DNA of 64,000 nucleotides from Lottia gigantea (Eukaryota; Mollusca; Gastropoda; Lottiidae): NCBI RefSeq assembly GCF_000327385.1, contig NW_008709781.1, positions 1,551,282 to 1,615,281 of the forward strand, in the 5' to 3' direction. A program made the position numbers and the translations under genes. Each line of letters opens with the position of its first letter. The stretch's first letter is position 1. Under the pieces are notes generated by a model. That model searched no databases, was not told the DNA's origin, and saw only the letters and a list, made by a program, of their open reading frames with translations. Positions 21,107 through 36,000 of this stretch are shown here, piece by piece.

Positions 21107-24100
21107 ATGTTTAAAAAGTAGGTGGTATTTTATTCTTATATTGTTGTTTTGTTGACTGTAATTGTAATTGTTTTGGATAATTGAAGATCTGTCACTAGGC
21201 CTATAATAATAGTTCATTTATTTACTGTGAAAATGTAAACACTTTCGTAGACAGACTGACACTGACAATTCCTTACCGGTACCATACAGTACAGTGGTGG
21301 AACCTATTTTCGTGGATATAAGGATTCAACAGCGAATTTCGTCAAAGTTAAAAAAACGAAAATTATTTTTTATATCTTAGATGTTTCCTCAGATATTCTA
21401 CAAAATAATTAAAATTGGTTTATTTCGATTTTCTTTATGAATCCTTCCCTTTGACCCATATTTCATGAGCAACCAACTCGGGAACTGCAGCAGAATGCGT
21501 AACCTATTTTCATGTACAATGTTTGATCTATAAATAAGTCAAGAAAAACACGTTGTATGGATACCGGGTGGTATAATTAACTTCTCTTAGTATTTATCTT
21601 TAATATCAATTCAATATAACTAGTGACAATTCCTTCAAAGAACCACGATTTTAAAAAAGAAATAGTGACTGAAAAAATAAGATATGTAGCGTGATTTATT
21701 GTTTAAAGGAAATCTGACCGATAAAAAATGGTGACGTTTGGTAAGAAGTGAAATCCGCCATTTTGTATTTGTCAAAGTATACATTAATACATTTTACCTT
21801 GCTTGAAACTACTGGTTTCATTCTATTAGCTGACATTGTAGAGAAAAGCCATGTTTATCAAAACAATCTAATGCGGAGGTCGCGCAAGGTCGCTCACGTA
21901 AATTATTAATCATTTCCGGAAATCCACGAAATTAGATTACTTGACTGTATAAGTTATGAATTGGTTTAAATGCTTAATATCTAGTCCTAATCAAATTATG
22001 TATATGGTAGTATCCCTACCTTATGTCTACTCTTACCATGTTACTGTCGGTAGTTTGTCTGCTCTGTGTGTGCCAAGCCAATATAACTTTTATTTTTTAA
22101 ATAAAAAAGTAGGCCTAAAACCATTTAGGCTAGATGTCTCAAAATCTTGCTATTCTCTGATTTGAAACAGGCCAAAATGGCCGTACTTAACATGTTAAGT
22201 TATATTAGATTTCAGTTTACTGTAATAATATTTCTATTTGAAGTCGACTGTGTAGAATGATGAATACCCATGTGTTACTTTGTAGATTTGATGATAAAGA
22301 ATCTGTAACGGGTGTAAATAATGCCAAGTCTTCTGTTGTTAAAGGAGTAAGAAATTCTTTATTAGAATCATATCCACATGTAGCAACTTATTTAGATAAA
22401 ATCATAGGCAAAAAAGAAGCTATCAAGCTTGTTAAATGGTGAGTAAAGTAAGCCTTACTAACTGAAATGAAATATTTTGATTTCGGCTACTCTGTTATTA
22501 ACTCAACAAGCATCTCTCATGCCGATTTATTAAATCAGGAGATTTTTTTGAATGGTGTCAAGGAACTAAAATTATAATTGAGATTGTGAAAGAAGAAACT
22601 ATGCTTGAAGTCAATGATACGCATCAGAAATTTTTATTGAAAGATGGGGAAATATTTTAAAAAAATTATGATAATAAACTCATCATTTAATATTTTATAT
22701 GAATTTAATTTCAGCCATGATCATATAGAAGTCATAGCTGCTCAAAATGGAGATTTGTTGTTTTTCCGTCACAGAGATGGACCATATTGCCCTACCCTTC
22801 GTCTTTTACACAAATGTAAGTACGGTATCTTATTCTTTTATTCTACCAAATGTACACTAGTACAATAGTATTAAGGACTAACAAGAAATCTTTAGAATAT
22901 TTGCACATTCTGATTCATAGACAATTGACTAGGTCATTATAGATCATCAGTTTCTCATTTAATTAACTTATTTTGGTTTTGTCTACTGCACAAGTTACTC
23001 CACTGTGAATTAAAAAAACACCAACAGCACAAAATAATTGTAAAACCATTTAAAAACATGGAATCAAATACACAGCTTGATTCAAATTTCTTATTTCTCT
23101 TTCAGACCCATTTATCCTACCTCACATGCAGGTAGATAAAGGTGCTATAAGATTTGTATTAAGTGGTGCTAATATAATGTGTCCGGGTCTAACTTCACCA
23201 GGAGCTAGAATGACTAAAGTAGATGCTGACAAAGTTGTGGTATCCTTTTAAATAATATTGGTATAAAAAATTCATAGAACTTCTTATTTCATAATTTTCA
23301 AGATCTCCATATCGTAAAGGTTGTGTCTATAAATGAATCAAACACTAAAATATTATGAAAATCTTCAATCCAGTAATTTCTTTCCAAAATAGGTTATTGT
23401 CATGGCAATTAGTTTCGATATATTAGAAAAGATATTATCTGCATAAGTGTAGCTACAGGTATGCTCCCAATGAAGATAAACCTAGCTCTTATGCTGCTAA
23501 TTCAAATTTCAAATACTAGTTACTTTCTTGATATTATTTACCCTATACACTGTTTGTTCTCATGTTTGGAGAGAAAGATATACCACTGTTGTTAGACTGT
23601 TGAGTTATTAAATTTATCTATTCATTAGAGACCTGTCATTGTACCATTGAGCTTTTTTGAGCAGCTACTGGTTCAGTTAATAAAGCTACAGTGTTTTTAT
23701 TATGATTCCTTATCGTAACCTCAGGCAATAATGGCTGAAGGTAAAGAACATGCTGTAGCTGTAGGCTTAACTAAAATGTCTACAGAAGATATGTAAGTAT
23801 TAAGAATTTTCTTTATAATATTTATAAGAATATCTTGTAATTAATACAGTTACTATCTGCTAATCAGATCCAAACACGAGCATAAGATGAGCTTTACTGA
23901 ATAAGCATCAGAATTTTCTTATTGGTTTCTTTGTTCAAAACCTCTAGAATCTAGTATTGGAAATTAAATCCTATTTCTAAGTGAAATATCAGTGTGAATG
24001 GGAAATCGACACCCATTTAGAAACTGGTTTGATCGACACATACATTAGGGGCATCAGAATACTTTCAGAACCAAACGAAAAATTGTATTTAAAAAAGCCC

Positions 24101-24233
24101 AAAATCTTCTTGCTGTGTCCCTGGTATATAATTTTCAATTTTTTGTTTCAGATTATCTAAGAATAAAGGTATAGGCGTTGATAATCTTCACTTTTTAAAT
24201 GATGGTTTATGGAATATGAAAGGAGTAAAATAG
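21107..24233 (+). CDS. MCTS1: MCTS1 (malignant T-cell-amplified sequence 1), translation re-initiation factor
   Basis: Coding exons are 21107-21117, 22286-22438, 22715-22815, 23106-23239, 23725-23792 and 24152-24233, giving 182 residues (human MCTS1 has 181). The first coding exon holds only MFK plus two bases. The protein begins MFKKFDDKESV. It then has the pre-PUA region (to about residue 90) and a PUA RNA-binding domain with [84 protein letters not shown]1 pairs with DENR on the 40S subunit and promotes recycling and re-initiation; this is known of the family. Identification is very secure. The start was chosen because the joined exon restores the conserved N-terminus. Confidence 0.97.
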
Positions 24234-25866
24234 CATTAGTTGTTATATTAGTTTCTATTTATAATTGTACAATATTCAAAATTCATTTATTCCATGTTGT
24301 CTTCTAAAATGTTATAATGAATGATGAAGACAAAATTCTTGCTATGGAAGGCACTTACACAATTAAGACCTTTTATCGACTGATCTTGTGCCAGTCAGTC
24401 CATATATTTACTAATTATATTTTGTGAAACTATTTAGTAATGATCTGTCTTCAGGGAATTAGTTTGGAATATTTAATGTTATAAATTTTAATTGTGGTGC
24501 TGCTTTCTTGAAGAGTTTTTGAAAGGTACAAAGTTTTATTATCAATCAAAACTGGCTTGGATATTATCTCATTATAGTTTATATATATTTCAGTTATAAC
24601 TCAGTTTGTATCAGGGTTTACCAAACAACAACCTTCAATCACATCTCTTTAATTCAAAAATATTTTTCATTTTTCTGTCATGGAAATTGTAATCATAAAT
24701 TGACTTAATGTTAATGTATTCCATGTGAAATATTATTATTTAATAGTATTAAAGATCAGAATACTATCAGAAAATGGGATGTAATGCTCCATTTCAGTTT
24801 TACATGTTGATTCTTGATATTGTAATGTCTGTACATTTCTTGTAAATTAGAAAAATACTTAAGATATTTATATGAGCAGTCTTCATTAATTAACCCAATT
24901 CATGTGAGAAAATTACTTTCACTAGAACTCTGAGAAATATATGGTTTTCATAAGATAAAACATTTTTTGTGGAATTGTAGGGGTTTTGATAATGGTAGAG
25001 GTGAAATAATGGCTTATACTTTGAAAGATTTGAAGATTCCCCCTACTATATACATAAAGTATTACATTTGGGAAAACTTGTGAACCTCTCTCAAATATAA
25101 AGCTGTATCAATTCTACATTGTATTTAATACTTAAATAACAACATGTATTTAATCGTGGGTAAATGATAATTACACTTGACTTTTAATCACCTTTATAAA
25201 ATATATTAAGTATATACAGAGTTCATGTACATTTTCAATATAATCTTTATTGATCTCTTAAAGGGATTATAATTCAGAAAATTTTTGAATTTTAAAGTGT
25301 TCTTTGATAACACCATTGCGCCAGCCCCTATTAACATCTATGGTCCATTGCAATAACAAGACATCTAAAAATTGGAATGGTGCAAATCTATGCCATCAGT
25401 GTCTATGCACATTAAAAGAAGAACTTCTTAAGATTGAATCAATATTAGATTCTTAATTCAGCATAATTTTGTACAAAACAAATCTTCAACAAGCAGCAAA
25501 ATTGATCTTTAGCTCTTTAACTGAGTGATTTGCCTCTAAATGTTTTTCAAATCTTAATTCTTTCTTTGAAAAGTGCATTTTAAACCGGCATATAGGTGAA
25601 AATAAATATGATTTATAAAAAAATATAACAAGTTTATGTACATATTGCGGTGGATGAGCATTGAGCTAAATATAACAAAATATAATAAGTAATTATTGTC
25701 CTCTCATGCTGTTTTAAAAGGTTAAAGTTTATATTAATAAGGAATTGGGTAGATTTGAAAGATTTTCAATAAGTCAATACTAATACATAGTTCATCGTTT
25801 TATTAACATGGAAGCCTGCATACACCACATTACATACTGTAAATAGGCCATATAATTCTATGTATT
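24234..25866. other. Converging 3' ends of MCTS1 and CCDC22
   Basis: AT-rich sequence without exons between two convergent genes. AATAAA at 25601-25606 could serve MCTS1, but it is 1.37 kb past the stop and the assignment is weak. Confidence 0.5.
25799..25804 (-). terminator. polyA signal of CCDC22
   Basis: TTTATT on the plus strand is AATAAA on the minus strand, 63 nt beyond the CCDC22 stop codon. Confidence 0.6.
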
Positions 25867-28800
25867 TTATTTTTGTTTCAATTTACTCAATAAACCTGTA
25901 TTTTCTTTTTTCATTTCTTGATAATCTTGAGTAATTTTTTCCAGATTAGCCAGTACTTTATTACCACTTTCATTTTCAATCTGTAATAAGCAATTGATAA
26001 TCATAATTGAAAGCATTAAAATTACTCAACAAATGTTCAAAATACACAAGAAGAAAGAACCATAAGAATGTCTACATGGTTAACAACTTTGGTTCTCAAT
26101 GAACCTGTAAACTAGCTAGTTCTTTGCCTAAACTATTGGCGATATCAAAATGACATGGGAAAAGATTAAATAATATAACAGCTACAATGCTGTGGTGAAA
26201 CATTAAAAAACACTGATATAGACTGAATTCAGTTGTACAGATAATAATAACTTTTTTGGAAATATTGTTCAACTGATATGAGCAACAACATCTATCATTT
26301 GTCCCAATCGATATTAAGTTATCCTACAATGAAATTTTGATACTTAAAAAGAGCTAGAAATAACTTAAACAATCCACTTACTTGATCCTCTAAATCTCTA
26401 ATTTCTCTCATAATAACACCAGTTTCTTCTACAGTTTTTATTAATAACTCACAGTTCTAGTTAAATAGAGAAATTTTGTATATTATAATATTACTGTATT
26501 AACTATTATCCAATCGTCTGCTAATCTTTAGGTCTGGGTTCAATCCCAGCTCGATTTGTATTTGATCATCAGATCTCTTGACAGTTAGAAATAAGAATTA
26601 ATATAATTAATATTATATAAATCTGTAGCATATATATTTCTTCTTACCTCATGTAAAGCTGCTAAAAATCTGTAGGCTTTTTTTACTGCTTCATCTTTCT
26701 TAGCATCCTGTCAAAATAGAATAAATTAAAATATATTGATTATAATAATAACAGTTGGAAATCAATCATATACTCAGAATATCAATATTATATTATTCAA
26801 TATCAATACAATGTCTAGTCCTTAATCAAATATGTAGTTATATAGGTTCATCAAATGTCAAGGCTTCAATCTGAGAAAATTGCTATTGACAAATTTTTGC
26901 ACTTTTATATGCATAGTTATACAAAGTTAAGTGATGTAGCATCCTTAAAAGGCTGGAGAAAACAAAACAATGTGATTTATGATATTGGTTTTAAAGACAT
27001 CAGTTTTTCAGAATGAAATTGTTAAGTTCTGTCATATTAAAACTGGCTTTGTGTTCACCTACCCTAAATATGAGTTCATCAGTAACGGTAAATGTTCTAT
27101 CTAATTTACCAGATAGTGAGTTAATCTCTTTCTGTATCTGTTTAGTATCTACTAGTACCTACAATATACATTTCATATTTGTTTTAAATCATATTCAATT
27201 TGAGATCTTCACTCACAGAAAGCCAGTTAAATCTCATTACACACCTTCATTTACTACTGAATAATTCCTTCACATCTTTTAGAAAAATGCTTTCATTATG
27301 ATTCAATTAGGATTGAATAATTGGCATTTGGAATGTTGTAAAATACACATACAAACCCAAATATGCCTTTTAAAACCCTTAAATAAATAAATATAAAATA
27401 TCCACCTTGTCTATTTCTTTTTTCTGTTTTTTTATATTGGCCACAATTTCTAATATTTTTCTGGTGTAGGCTGATCTATTTACATCTTTGGTCATTCGCT
27501 CATATTCTGCTTGCTACAAATATACAAACAGTCTTTATCAGATTAACTGAAGAAAAATATTTTACAGCAGGTGAGACAAAATGTTTGATGATAGCCAACT
27601 GTCTCTAGGGGGCTGCTCAATTTATGGAATGAACTTAATGTTTAATAAACTAAGTTGAAAAAAAGAGTAGTGCAGACAGAATTCAAAATGGCAGAGAAGA
27701 AAGTAGAAAGAACAATTTTGAATGTGACAAATCCGCTTTCATACTGTTTGATTGGGGGAAGAATTGGAACAGACTGAACCTGTTCAGAACTCTTCAATCG
27801 AGCTCCACGTGGGGAGAATTTAGTATATATTCAATAATTACATATTGTTTTTGTAAATCTTCTTTATTTCTAACTTCATCAGCAACCTCTTTCATTTTAT
27901 CTCGGAATGCTTTGATTTCTTCTAATTTCTTCTGGGCTTCAGACTGAAATATAGACAATGTTATACAGTTAAACGTATATCTGTCTATCTCATTAACAAT
28001 CTTCATAAGATAAAACTAATCTGACGTCTCCATAGTATATATAAATGTACCAAATTGTATCGGTGAAATACATTCAACTCTGTGCTCTGAAAGTCTCTCC
28101 TTAACAAATTGACAAGAATAATAATATAAGAATACCAACCTCTTTTAATGAAGTAAGAGTTTTTAATTCTCTATATTGTTGTATTAATGGAGCTCTATGT
28201 GCCTCCCATTTATTAGCTAGGGTCACCAATCTCTGAGAACTTGTATCAACTACACCCTGTAACAAATCAATGTCTATCATGAAAATCTATATGTTAGATA
28301 GGGTCAACTACAATATCAAGGACATTGACACAAAATCTGGGGCAGAAATTGAAGAGTTCTGAACAGGTTCTGACTGTTCCAATTATGCTGTCAATCAATC
28401 GGTATGTCAAATTTAAATTTTTCTGGTTTGAATCCCAAACGTACAGAACACCAACTGAGCAACCTCAAGGATTTCACAGTATAAGCAATGAAGAATGGAA
28501 ACACAGTAGTTGCAATTGTAAATATAAAAAATATTTGGTGCAAAATCTATCATGAGTGGCTTCATTTAATCGTTGAAACCAATGTATAAAAACCAGCTAA
28601 TTGAAGTGAAATTCAGGTAAATAATGCTTTAATAACCAAAGATATTTAACATTCCATTATTTGAGTCTTGTAGTTAAAATCTGAGTACAAACAGTTGAAA
28701 CCTTATTCATTAAAACACTGACCTGTAATTTGAGTATATTATTATCAGCATCTGGTAATAAATCCATAGTTTTCTTTTTAACATTATATAAACTTTCTTT

Positions 28801-31800
28801 TTCTTCATTCTCTCTTAATTCTTTATTTATAGTTTCTTCTAACTGTTGTTGTGTAGCATTGAATTTCTTTATTTCTAATTCTAATGATTCAAATTTAGAT
28901 GATAAATCACCTAATTCATCTCTTAATGATTGCATTTCTTCTTCTCTCTTTTTTTGTTGTTCCTGAATAATCAAATGTACAAATATTTACTATAGTTTTA
29001 AACTTTAGAGTCATCATTCAAGGGAATTGCTTGTGCTTGTACTTTTTAACTAAGTCTGTCAATTTGACATTCTTTTGTATTATTTGCATTTGTTAAATCC
29101 CATATCTAGGTGACTAGTTGTTTATAATTACTGTTAAATTAGTACATTGATCTTGATACAATATAACTGGTACAAACCTCTTCTGTATCTTTGGTAGGTA
29201 CATCACCTCCAATCTGTGACATAGTTTTATCTTCATCCTGCAGAAAATTCATAAAGTATTAGTCACTAATGCAAAACTCCTGATTTCTTTAAACTTAAAA
29301 TGCATTGACTAAATGTTATTATAACTAAACTATATTTATATAGTCTTTAAAACCTATGTTAGGTATTCATTTAGCTTATTTTTTTTCAATAAAATTTTAT
29401 TAAAAGCATTATATCTGCATTATGCAAACTTGTCAATTCTTTTGTCCAGATTTTTTTCAAACTTTGGGTTTAATTGTGCGCACTATATTCAAAAGTATAC
29501 AGTATATGAAATGTTACACAAGAACTCATTCTAACCTAAGTAATCAAACACTTCATCACTATTATATATTGAACAATGACAGGTTTAATTACCCACCTTA
29601 GAGAATAAGAGTTTTTCAGTGTGAGCAAACCTAGAACCTTTAGTTCTAATATCTGATTTAGCTCTACTACTTATAGAAGAGATAATTTGTTGTAAGTCTG
29701 TGAGAGTTGATTGTGAACTAGAATCTCTCTGTACATCTTGTCTTAATCTATCACTAATCATCTTCTCTATTTTCTTCTTCTTCTTATCTAAAAACTCCTG
29801 TAATAAATATCAATCAAATTCAGATGATTTCCAAGTGGAATGTTTTTATTTCTGAGAGAGCCAGAGATTCAAAGTGAAAGAAATGATCAAATTTATGAGT
29901 AAAAACAAATCATATGATTGCAAGCACATGATTTATGAAAGTCCCAAACCAATCTGTCCTGATATCTGATGCAAAGCAATGATAAAAAAACAAACCTGCT
30001 TTGAAAGTCGAGAAGCTAAACCTGCACTATTCCATTCATTTTCCCATTCTTGTTGTTTAGTAACTTGTGATACATTAGATTCTATAACAGACGCTAGTGT
30101 ATCTCTATGGTAACGACATTGATTTGTGATATATGGAAGACTAGTAGAGTAATAACTTCGCAGTTCTGAAATAAAAAAGCCATGTTTATAGTTTGTTGTC
30201 TCTTCGACAATTTATCGATATAACCTAAATAATCAATGAACTATAATTCATACTGCCAAAGTATTATTGGTAATGATGAACCCAAACTTACTTAATAAAT
30301 ATATTAAAAGCCAAATTTTTCACAGAACAATAGTATGTGACTGTTTCAGACAACAACGAATTCTCAAAGCTAGCCAGCACATACACATAACTAACAAAAC
30401 TATTGCTTTGAATTGACCCTAGATCGACAAGTACCTAACACAACTATAGCTCACATTGATCTCAATTTGATCTCTACCACTAAATGTCGCTTAAGGATAT
30501 CAAAACTATCTCTTTCAATTAACCCAAGTAAAGAATAATAAAATGTTGCCAACCTTTGGGAATTTTTCTGGTTAAATCTGATAAACCTTCTGGTTTTGAT
30601 AAATGATAAGAATTATAACTATACATACAGGCTGCACCCTACAAAGAGATTGTACTGAAGTTTATTTAAGTTAAGTTCAACTTACAAAAAAGTAATGCCA
30701 CAGCCATATCATTTAAGGTGTATGCGTTACCAGAAGTCTACTTTGCTTCATCAATCAGGTAAGTTTTCGTTGCCGAGGACTCATTGTCCTTCAGAAAATA
30801 ATATCATCATTTGCTACCAAATATTCAAAATTTGATCCTTGTCTGAAACAATCCCTTATAAGAATAAAGAAAATCTCTAATCAATCAAAGATGACTGACC
30901 TCTCGTTGCCATGTTGGAGGTTTGCCCCGCCATGTTATACCTCTATCTTTAAGATAATGTGGTGTCCATGGTGATGTTAACTGTTGATGTATTTTAGCTG
31001 ATATTGCTCTATGTAATAATATTGATGCCCCTGAAATGATTATTATGTCATAAAGTAATAACTGAATTCAGACTTTCAGTATGTTCTCAAGTAATTCTCT
31101 GTCAAAAAATATATCAAAAAAGCAATAGACAGGGAAATCTGAACAAAGGCTATCAAAATTTTAATGTACAATATGCCAGCATCACATCCTAAGACTATTT
31201 CAAGATAATGCTTAAAACATTACCAGATGGAATCAAGCCTTTCATTTTATTAGCATAGATCTTCAGCATATTAATTTGAAGGCTTACTAATAGTACTAAA
31301 TCATAGAACTAGTAACTACCTATTGGTTCATCTGCTGTCTGTGCTGTATCTTTCGGTAATTTTTCTACTAAAAACATAAACACCTTACGTATTTCTGTTT
31401 CATTAGAATATAAAAATGTCTGGTAACCTATTTCACCTTTATAGCCCAAATCCTGAAAATAAATATAACATCTTCATCATTTAAACTAGAAACAGGTCAA
31501 ATCATTATCATATCAGAGGACATTTATAGTAGATTCAAGAAGATGTCATTCAAAATATCTACATTTATATAGTTTTCTAATCATACTAGCTTGTTGAAAT
31601 CTGGTTGAATTTTCAAGTTGATACTAATCTATGATTATCCGAAATTTTGATGAATAAGCTTACAATCTTATCTCATTCTTCCATTAAAGCCAGATTTAAA
31701 TCGGTAGGCCTGTAGTAGATAATAATAATGATAATGGAGTGTAAGTAATGATACAAATAAACTATACAACTGGAACTATGTATCATTATTAAATACCAAC

Positions 31801-32445
31801 CCTTTTTTTTTAGTTAATGTGAATAATGGGTACTTAAAGCAACCATCAGAGTTTTTAAATATATTCAAATGAGTAGCAAAGTAAATGTCTACCGTACCTG
31901 TATATGATTAGCCAGGCTAGCACCAATTCTAAATCTGGCTGACATGCCAGGGGGTAGGGTATTTGGTAATTCCACATCATTTTTAATAAATTTAATACAC
32001 TTCACAACAGTTGAGACAATAATTTCTGTAGTGAATTGCTTTAGACTGTTTACACTATCTTCTATATCACTGCAATAGAAATGTAATAAATCAAAATCTG
32101 CCAGCAAAGAAATGTTTCTTAAATCATAGATTTACACACTTTCATAAAACATAAGAGTATCACAATCAATATCTGTTGAAACTGATAGTTCAAAGAAGAC
32201 TTGACAACAAGGAAGAGGTTATTAGGGATATGACCACTGCAGGTGCCAAATGGAAGGGGTGGAGAATCAACTTATTGAGCAAATATCTTTAATGTCAAAG
32301 GTTTTATTTGAAAATTATAGCTGTAACAGTGAACAGCTATTTAAATAAATGTTGCTTTAACTTTAAAAGAAAGGAGAGGGGTTGTAAATGCATACCATCC
32401 GATTGATTTTAGAGAGTGAATAATAATGTTATCCACCTCCTCCAT
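25867..32445 (-). CDS. CCDC22: CCDC22, Commander/CCC complex subunit
   Basis: Sixteen coding exons (plus-strand coordinates, 5' to 3'): 32396-32445, 31898-32069, 31320-31452, 30900-31030, 30554-30638, 29996-30165, 29597-29797, 29178-29237, 28723-28962, 28140-28256, 27842-27943, 27406-27513, 27063-27158, 26648-26707, 26382-26456 and 25867-25980. They give 637 residues (human 627). The N-terminus MEEVDNIIIHSLKSIGC opens the calponin-homology-like domain (to about 120), with MSARFRIGASLA. Later come KGSRFAHTEKLLF and a long coiled coil with LLPDADNNILKLQ, YTRKILEIVANIKKQKKEI and LSGKLDRTFTVTDELIF. CCDC22 works with CCDC93 and COMMD proteins in endosomal recycling of cargo and in NF-kB control. 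All exon phases join; no defect is seen. Confidence 0.96.
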
Positions 32446-33005
32446 CTTGGCCAGTCATGTGACTTTCAAGATAAGGGCAATTATTTCTGAAAGCAAGAAT
32501 TTTTCTAATTAGCTTTTAAATTTAGGATTTCATGTATTTGATAAAAAAACTAGTTATCTAAAGAGGTTTAGTTGCAATTTTCCATTTTATTTCTTTGAAT
32601 TAGCTCATTATCGGTGAGTAGTTTTTGCAAACTAACAAACCCATCGATAGACCAGTTGTGATTTTGTTGAATCTCACATCTCACAATGCCACAATGAAAT
32701 TCCACATGTTTTCTGACTTTAAGATTAAGTTTTAACTAATGAACTAGGACCTTAACTAAATATATTTAGTATTTCTTTTGAAACTATAGCCTTCAGTTGT
32801 AAGCTTGTAATTTGTATATACAAGACACCGTTAATCAAGCGCAGAAATTTTCTGCGGCACTGTGATGTAAACAATCATGGCCGACTTTTTAACAGTTTAA
32901 CGAAAAATATATTTTCTTTTCTAAGCAGCAGTTGTATAATGAATTGAAATGTACAAAAAGCTCTCCATATGCTGATAACATGTGTCCCACCATCTATCTG
33001 TCATA
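32446..33005. promoter_or_regulatory. Divergent promoter interval between CCDC22 and SCLT1
   Basis: The two start codons face away from each other over 560 bp. The interval includes the locally GC-richer hairpin GCGCAGAAATTTTCTGCG-like segment near 32840 and no TATA box that I would trust. A shared bidirectional promoter is an inference from spacing. Confidence 0.55.
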
Positions 33006-36000
33006 ATGGCTGAAAAGGAAGTGACTTTTCTCAGGGACCAAGGTAAATTGATAAAATTGTCAATCGCAGCGGCAGTTTGAAAACATGTCCAAACTCAAGC
33101 ACTAAACATAAAAATAACATGGATGGCTAAAATTGTAAGACTTGGCCAAAGATTTATATTAAATACTAACTTTAGTCCGAATAAATAGATTCTACCTAGT
33201 CAGATTCAGATAGTATTACTACAAGTATTGGTATCAAACAATTATTTCCTTTTTCATTTCAGTATCCAGATTAAACAATCAATTAGCAAGATATCAGAGT
33301 AATTATCCGGGATCATCTGCTGATCAAGTAAGTATCTAGCCATGTGAAAAACCATCACTTATTAAAAGGGCATGTAGGCTAGTTTACCCCATTTTCAGTT
33401 TCATCCACATTGATTTCAAACTCTTTTTAAGTAGGCCATTTTTGCCATCATACTTTAGTCTCTGAAACTGGAATTGTTTAGCTGAGCTAGATCTAATCAG
33501 TTATAGTCTTCACAGCTTACTGTCAAAATTTGACCTTCAAATCCATGTGTGTACAGAATTATCTGCGTTTGAGTGTTAAAATGACAACTCGTAGACAATT
33601 TGTAGTTATTTTGAAGATTATTTACATATATTCCAGACCACTATCAACCCCCCAAAATGGCACATCTGTTCCTTTAATCTTAGTGGTTTTCACCTCCTTT
33701 ATAGAACTGTAAGCATGAAACTGCATGGAAATGTATTTTGTTGTCATTGTGTCAATCGAGTCTTATTCATCTGCTGTTTATTTTTTTAAGAATCCTGGAA
33801 AAACAGATGTTTCCACATCAACACCATGGTTAACAGATTCAAGGTAATATTTTCATACTTTTATTTACTCTTTTAATTTACTGTTTTGTTATATACATGC
33901 TATGCTTAAACAATTTCCCAGGCTTTATATGTTAATTGAAAAATTTCTCTCTTTTTCAGCATACTGTCACCACTGATTCATGAATATGATAGAATCATTC
34001 AAGACGTTAACAAAGAGAATGAGACATACAAGGTAAGTACCAGTGACTGAGAGGGTGTTCTTTTTGACTGTAAGTTTGCTAACGTTGTGAGGATTTACTT
34101 CAAATTTCATATGTGTTTTGTTTGTTTTGATTAGGATAACAAACAAGTAAACCCTGACTCACACAAAAAGTGAAGGTGTAGTTAAGTAAGGTCAGGTAGG
34201 ATGTATTTTCATATTTTGTATATTTTAGAATGAACATGGAGAATTGAAGAGGAAAGTTCAGGAATTGGTCAATGAAAATAACAGGTAAAATTTAGGTTTT
34301 GTCTTGTAGAAAGAAAATTATATTGTGTATTATCCAACATGGCATTCTAATCATAACTAATGGATGTTAGAGACACTCTTTTATTTGACAAAATCTATTC
34401 TCAACTCTGAAATATGAAATACTGAAAGATACAGTACCTATTAACAAAAAACTACTCTTTTCTCTTCAAAATGATCTCTTGAAACTCTTGAAATAAAGAA
34501 ATAGGACAAGAGCTGACTAATTTTGCTGTCCTGGCAAAAGTTTTCAGGAGCCTTCATGCACAGGAAGTAGAATATTAAACTCATTTTCATTTCATTGTAT
34601 ACTGAGTCACTGAGTGCCTTGATACCAATAAATATAAACATTTAAAGCTTATTTATTAAGCTGTCATATAATGAAAAAAAACAGAATGATAGTGATATTT
34701 TCAATTTGTAGACTAATAACAGAATTAAAAGATACGTTACAATCCCAAGTATCACCAGTGAATGTTAGTGGTAATCATCATATAGAGAATACAGATAGTG
34801 ATCAACTTATAGTTAATTTACAACAACAAGTACAACTTGCTATTCAGGTAAATACAACAACAAGTACAACTTGCTATTCAGGTAAATACAACAACAAATA
34901 CAACTTTCTATTCAGGTAAATACAACAACAAGTACAACTTTCTATTCAGGTAAACACAAAAACAAATACAACTTTCTATTCAGGTAAACACAAAAACAAA
35001 TTCAACTTTCTATTCAGGTAAACACAAAAACAAATACAACTTTATATTCAGGTAAACACAAAAACAAATACAACTTTATATTCAGGTAAACACAAAAACA
35101 AATACAACTTGCTATTCAGTTATAACTTTATTCATTCACGTCATTGATATCTCTCTTATACCCAGACAAATTTCATTAATTCTTCTTAGATCAATTGCAG
35201 ATTCTGTATTATATTTATTATTTGATAGGAGAAAGAAACAGCAGAAGAAAGATGGAGAGAAGCATCACAAGAAATAGACAGATTGGAGAGAGCTTTACAG
35301 GTGATTATTCAGGATTTGTATTTAAGATAATATCTTAAATACATATATCATATGATTCAATGAAACAATCATTTATAATTAAAACTTTATGAACTGAAAC
35401 TATTCAGATATCTTGTTAATCAAAAGAATTGGAAATAAAACTGGTTTATATTTTGTATTTCTAGTTGGAAAAAGATAGTCACCAATGGAAGGTAGTAGAA
35501 GACCAGGCCCACCAGGTAAGCATTCTTCTTATTAAGATGACATTGTTACATTTCTTAATCATTTGATCAGAACATAGATTGATTGGTTTTATCGATCACA
35601 TATATATTTTGGAGAAATAAGTAATACAAATTTGTTACTGCCTATTTGAACAATTATGATGGCCTTTGCCAGTTTTGAAGGTGGTTTATTAGTTTTTAAG
35701 ATGATATTATATATTATATTGTATACTAGGTGAAAGATCAGTATTATCAAACAGCAGCAGCATTAAATACAGAAATACAAACATTACAGTCAGAGTTACG
35801 GTTAGTTGTTATCTTACTACTTCATACCATACCAATATCAAGTCTAAATTACCTAGGGACTGACAATCATGTTGTGGTAATAATTGGTTGTTATTTATCA
35901 AAAGAGGTGTTACAAATGAAGCTAATGGTAAACATTTCAGAGTAAATCAGATTAAATTAGCACTACCATTCTTCAGCAGGTTGACAAAGATTAATCCAAA

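Noticed and set aside
26521-26570. Another SINE head (GGTCTGGGTTCAATCCCAG)
   Set aside because: Only a B-box-like string is present in a CCDC22 intron; no A-box or body was found.
28730-28966. 78-codon plus-strand frame
   Set aside because: Antisense shadow of CCDC22 coiled-coil exon 28723-28962.
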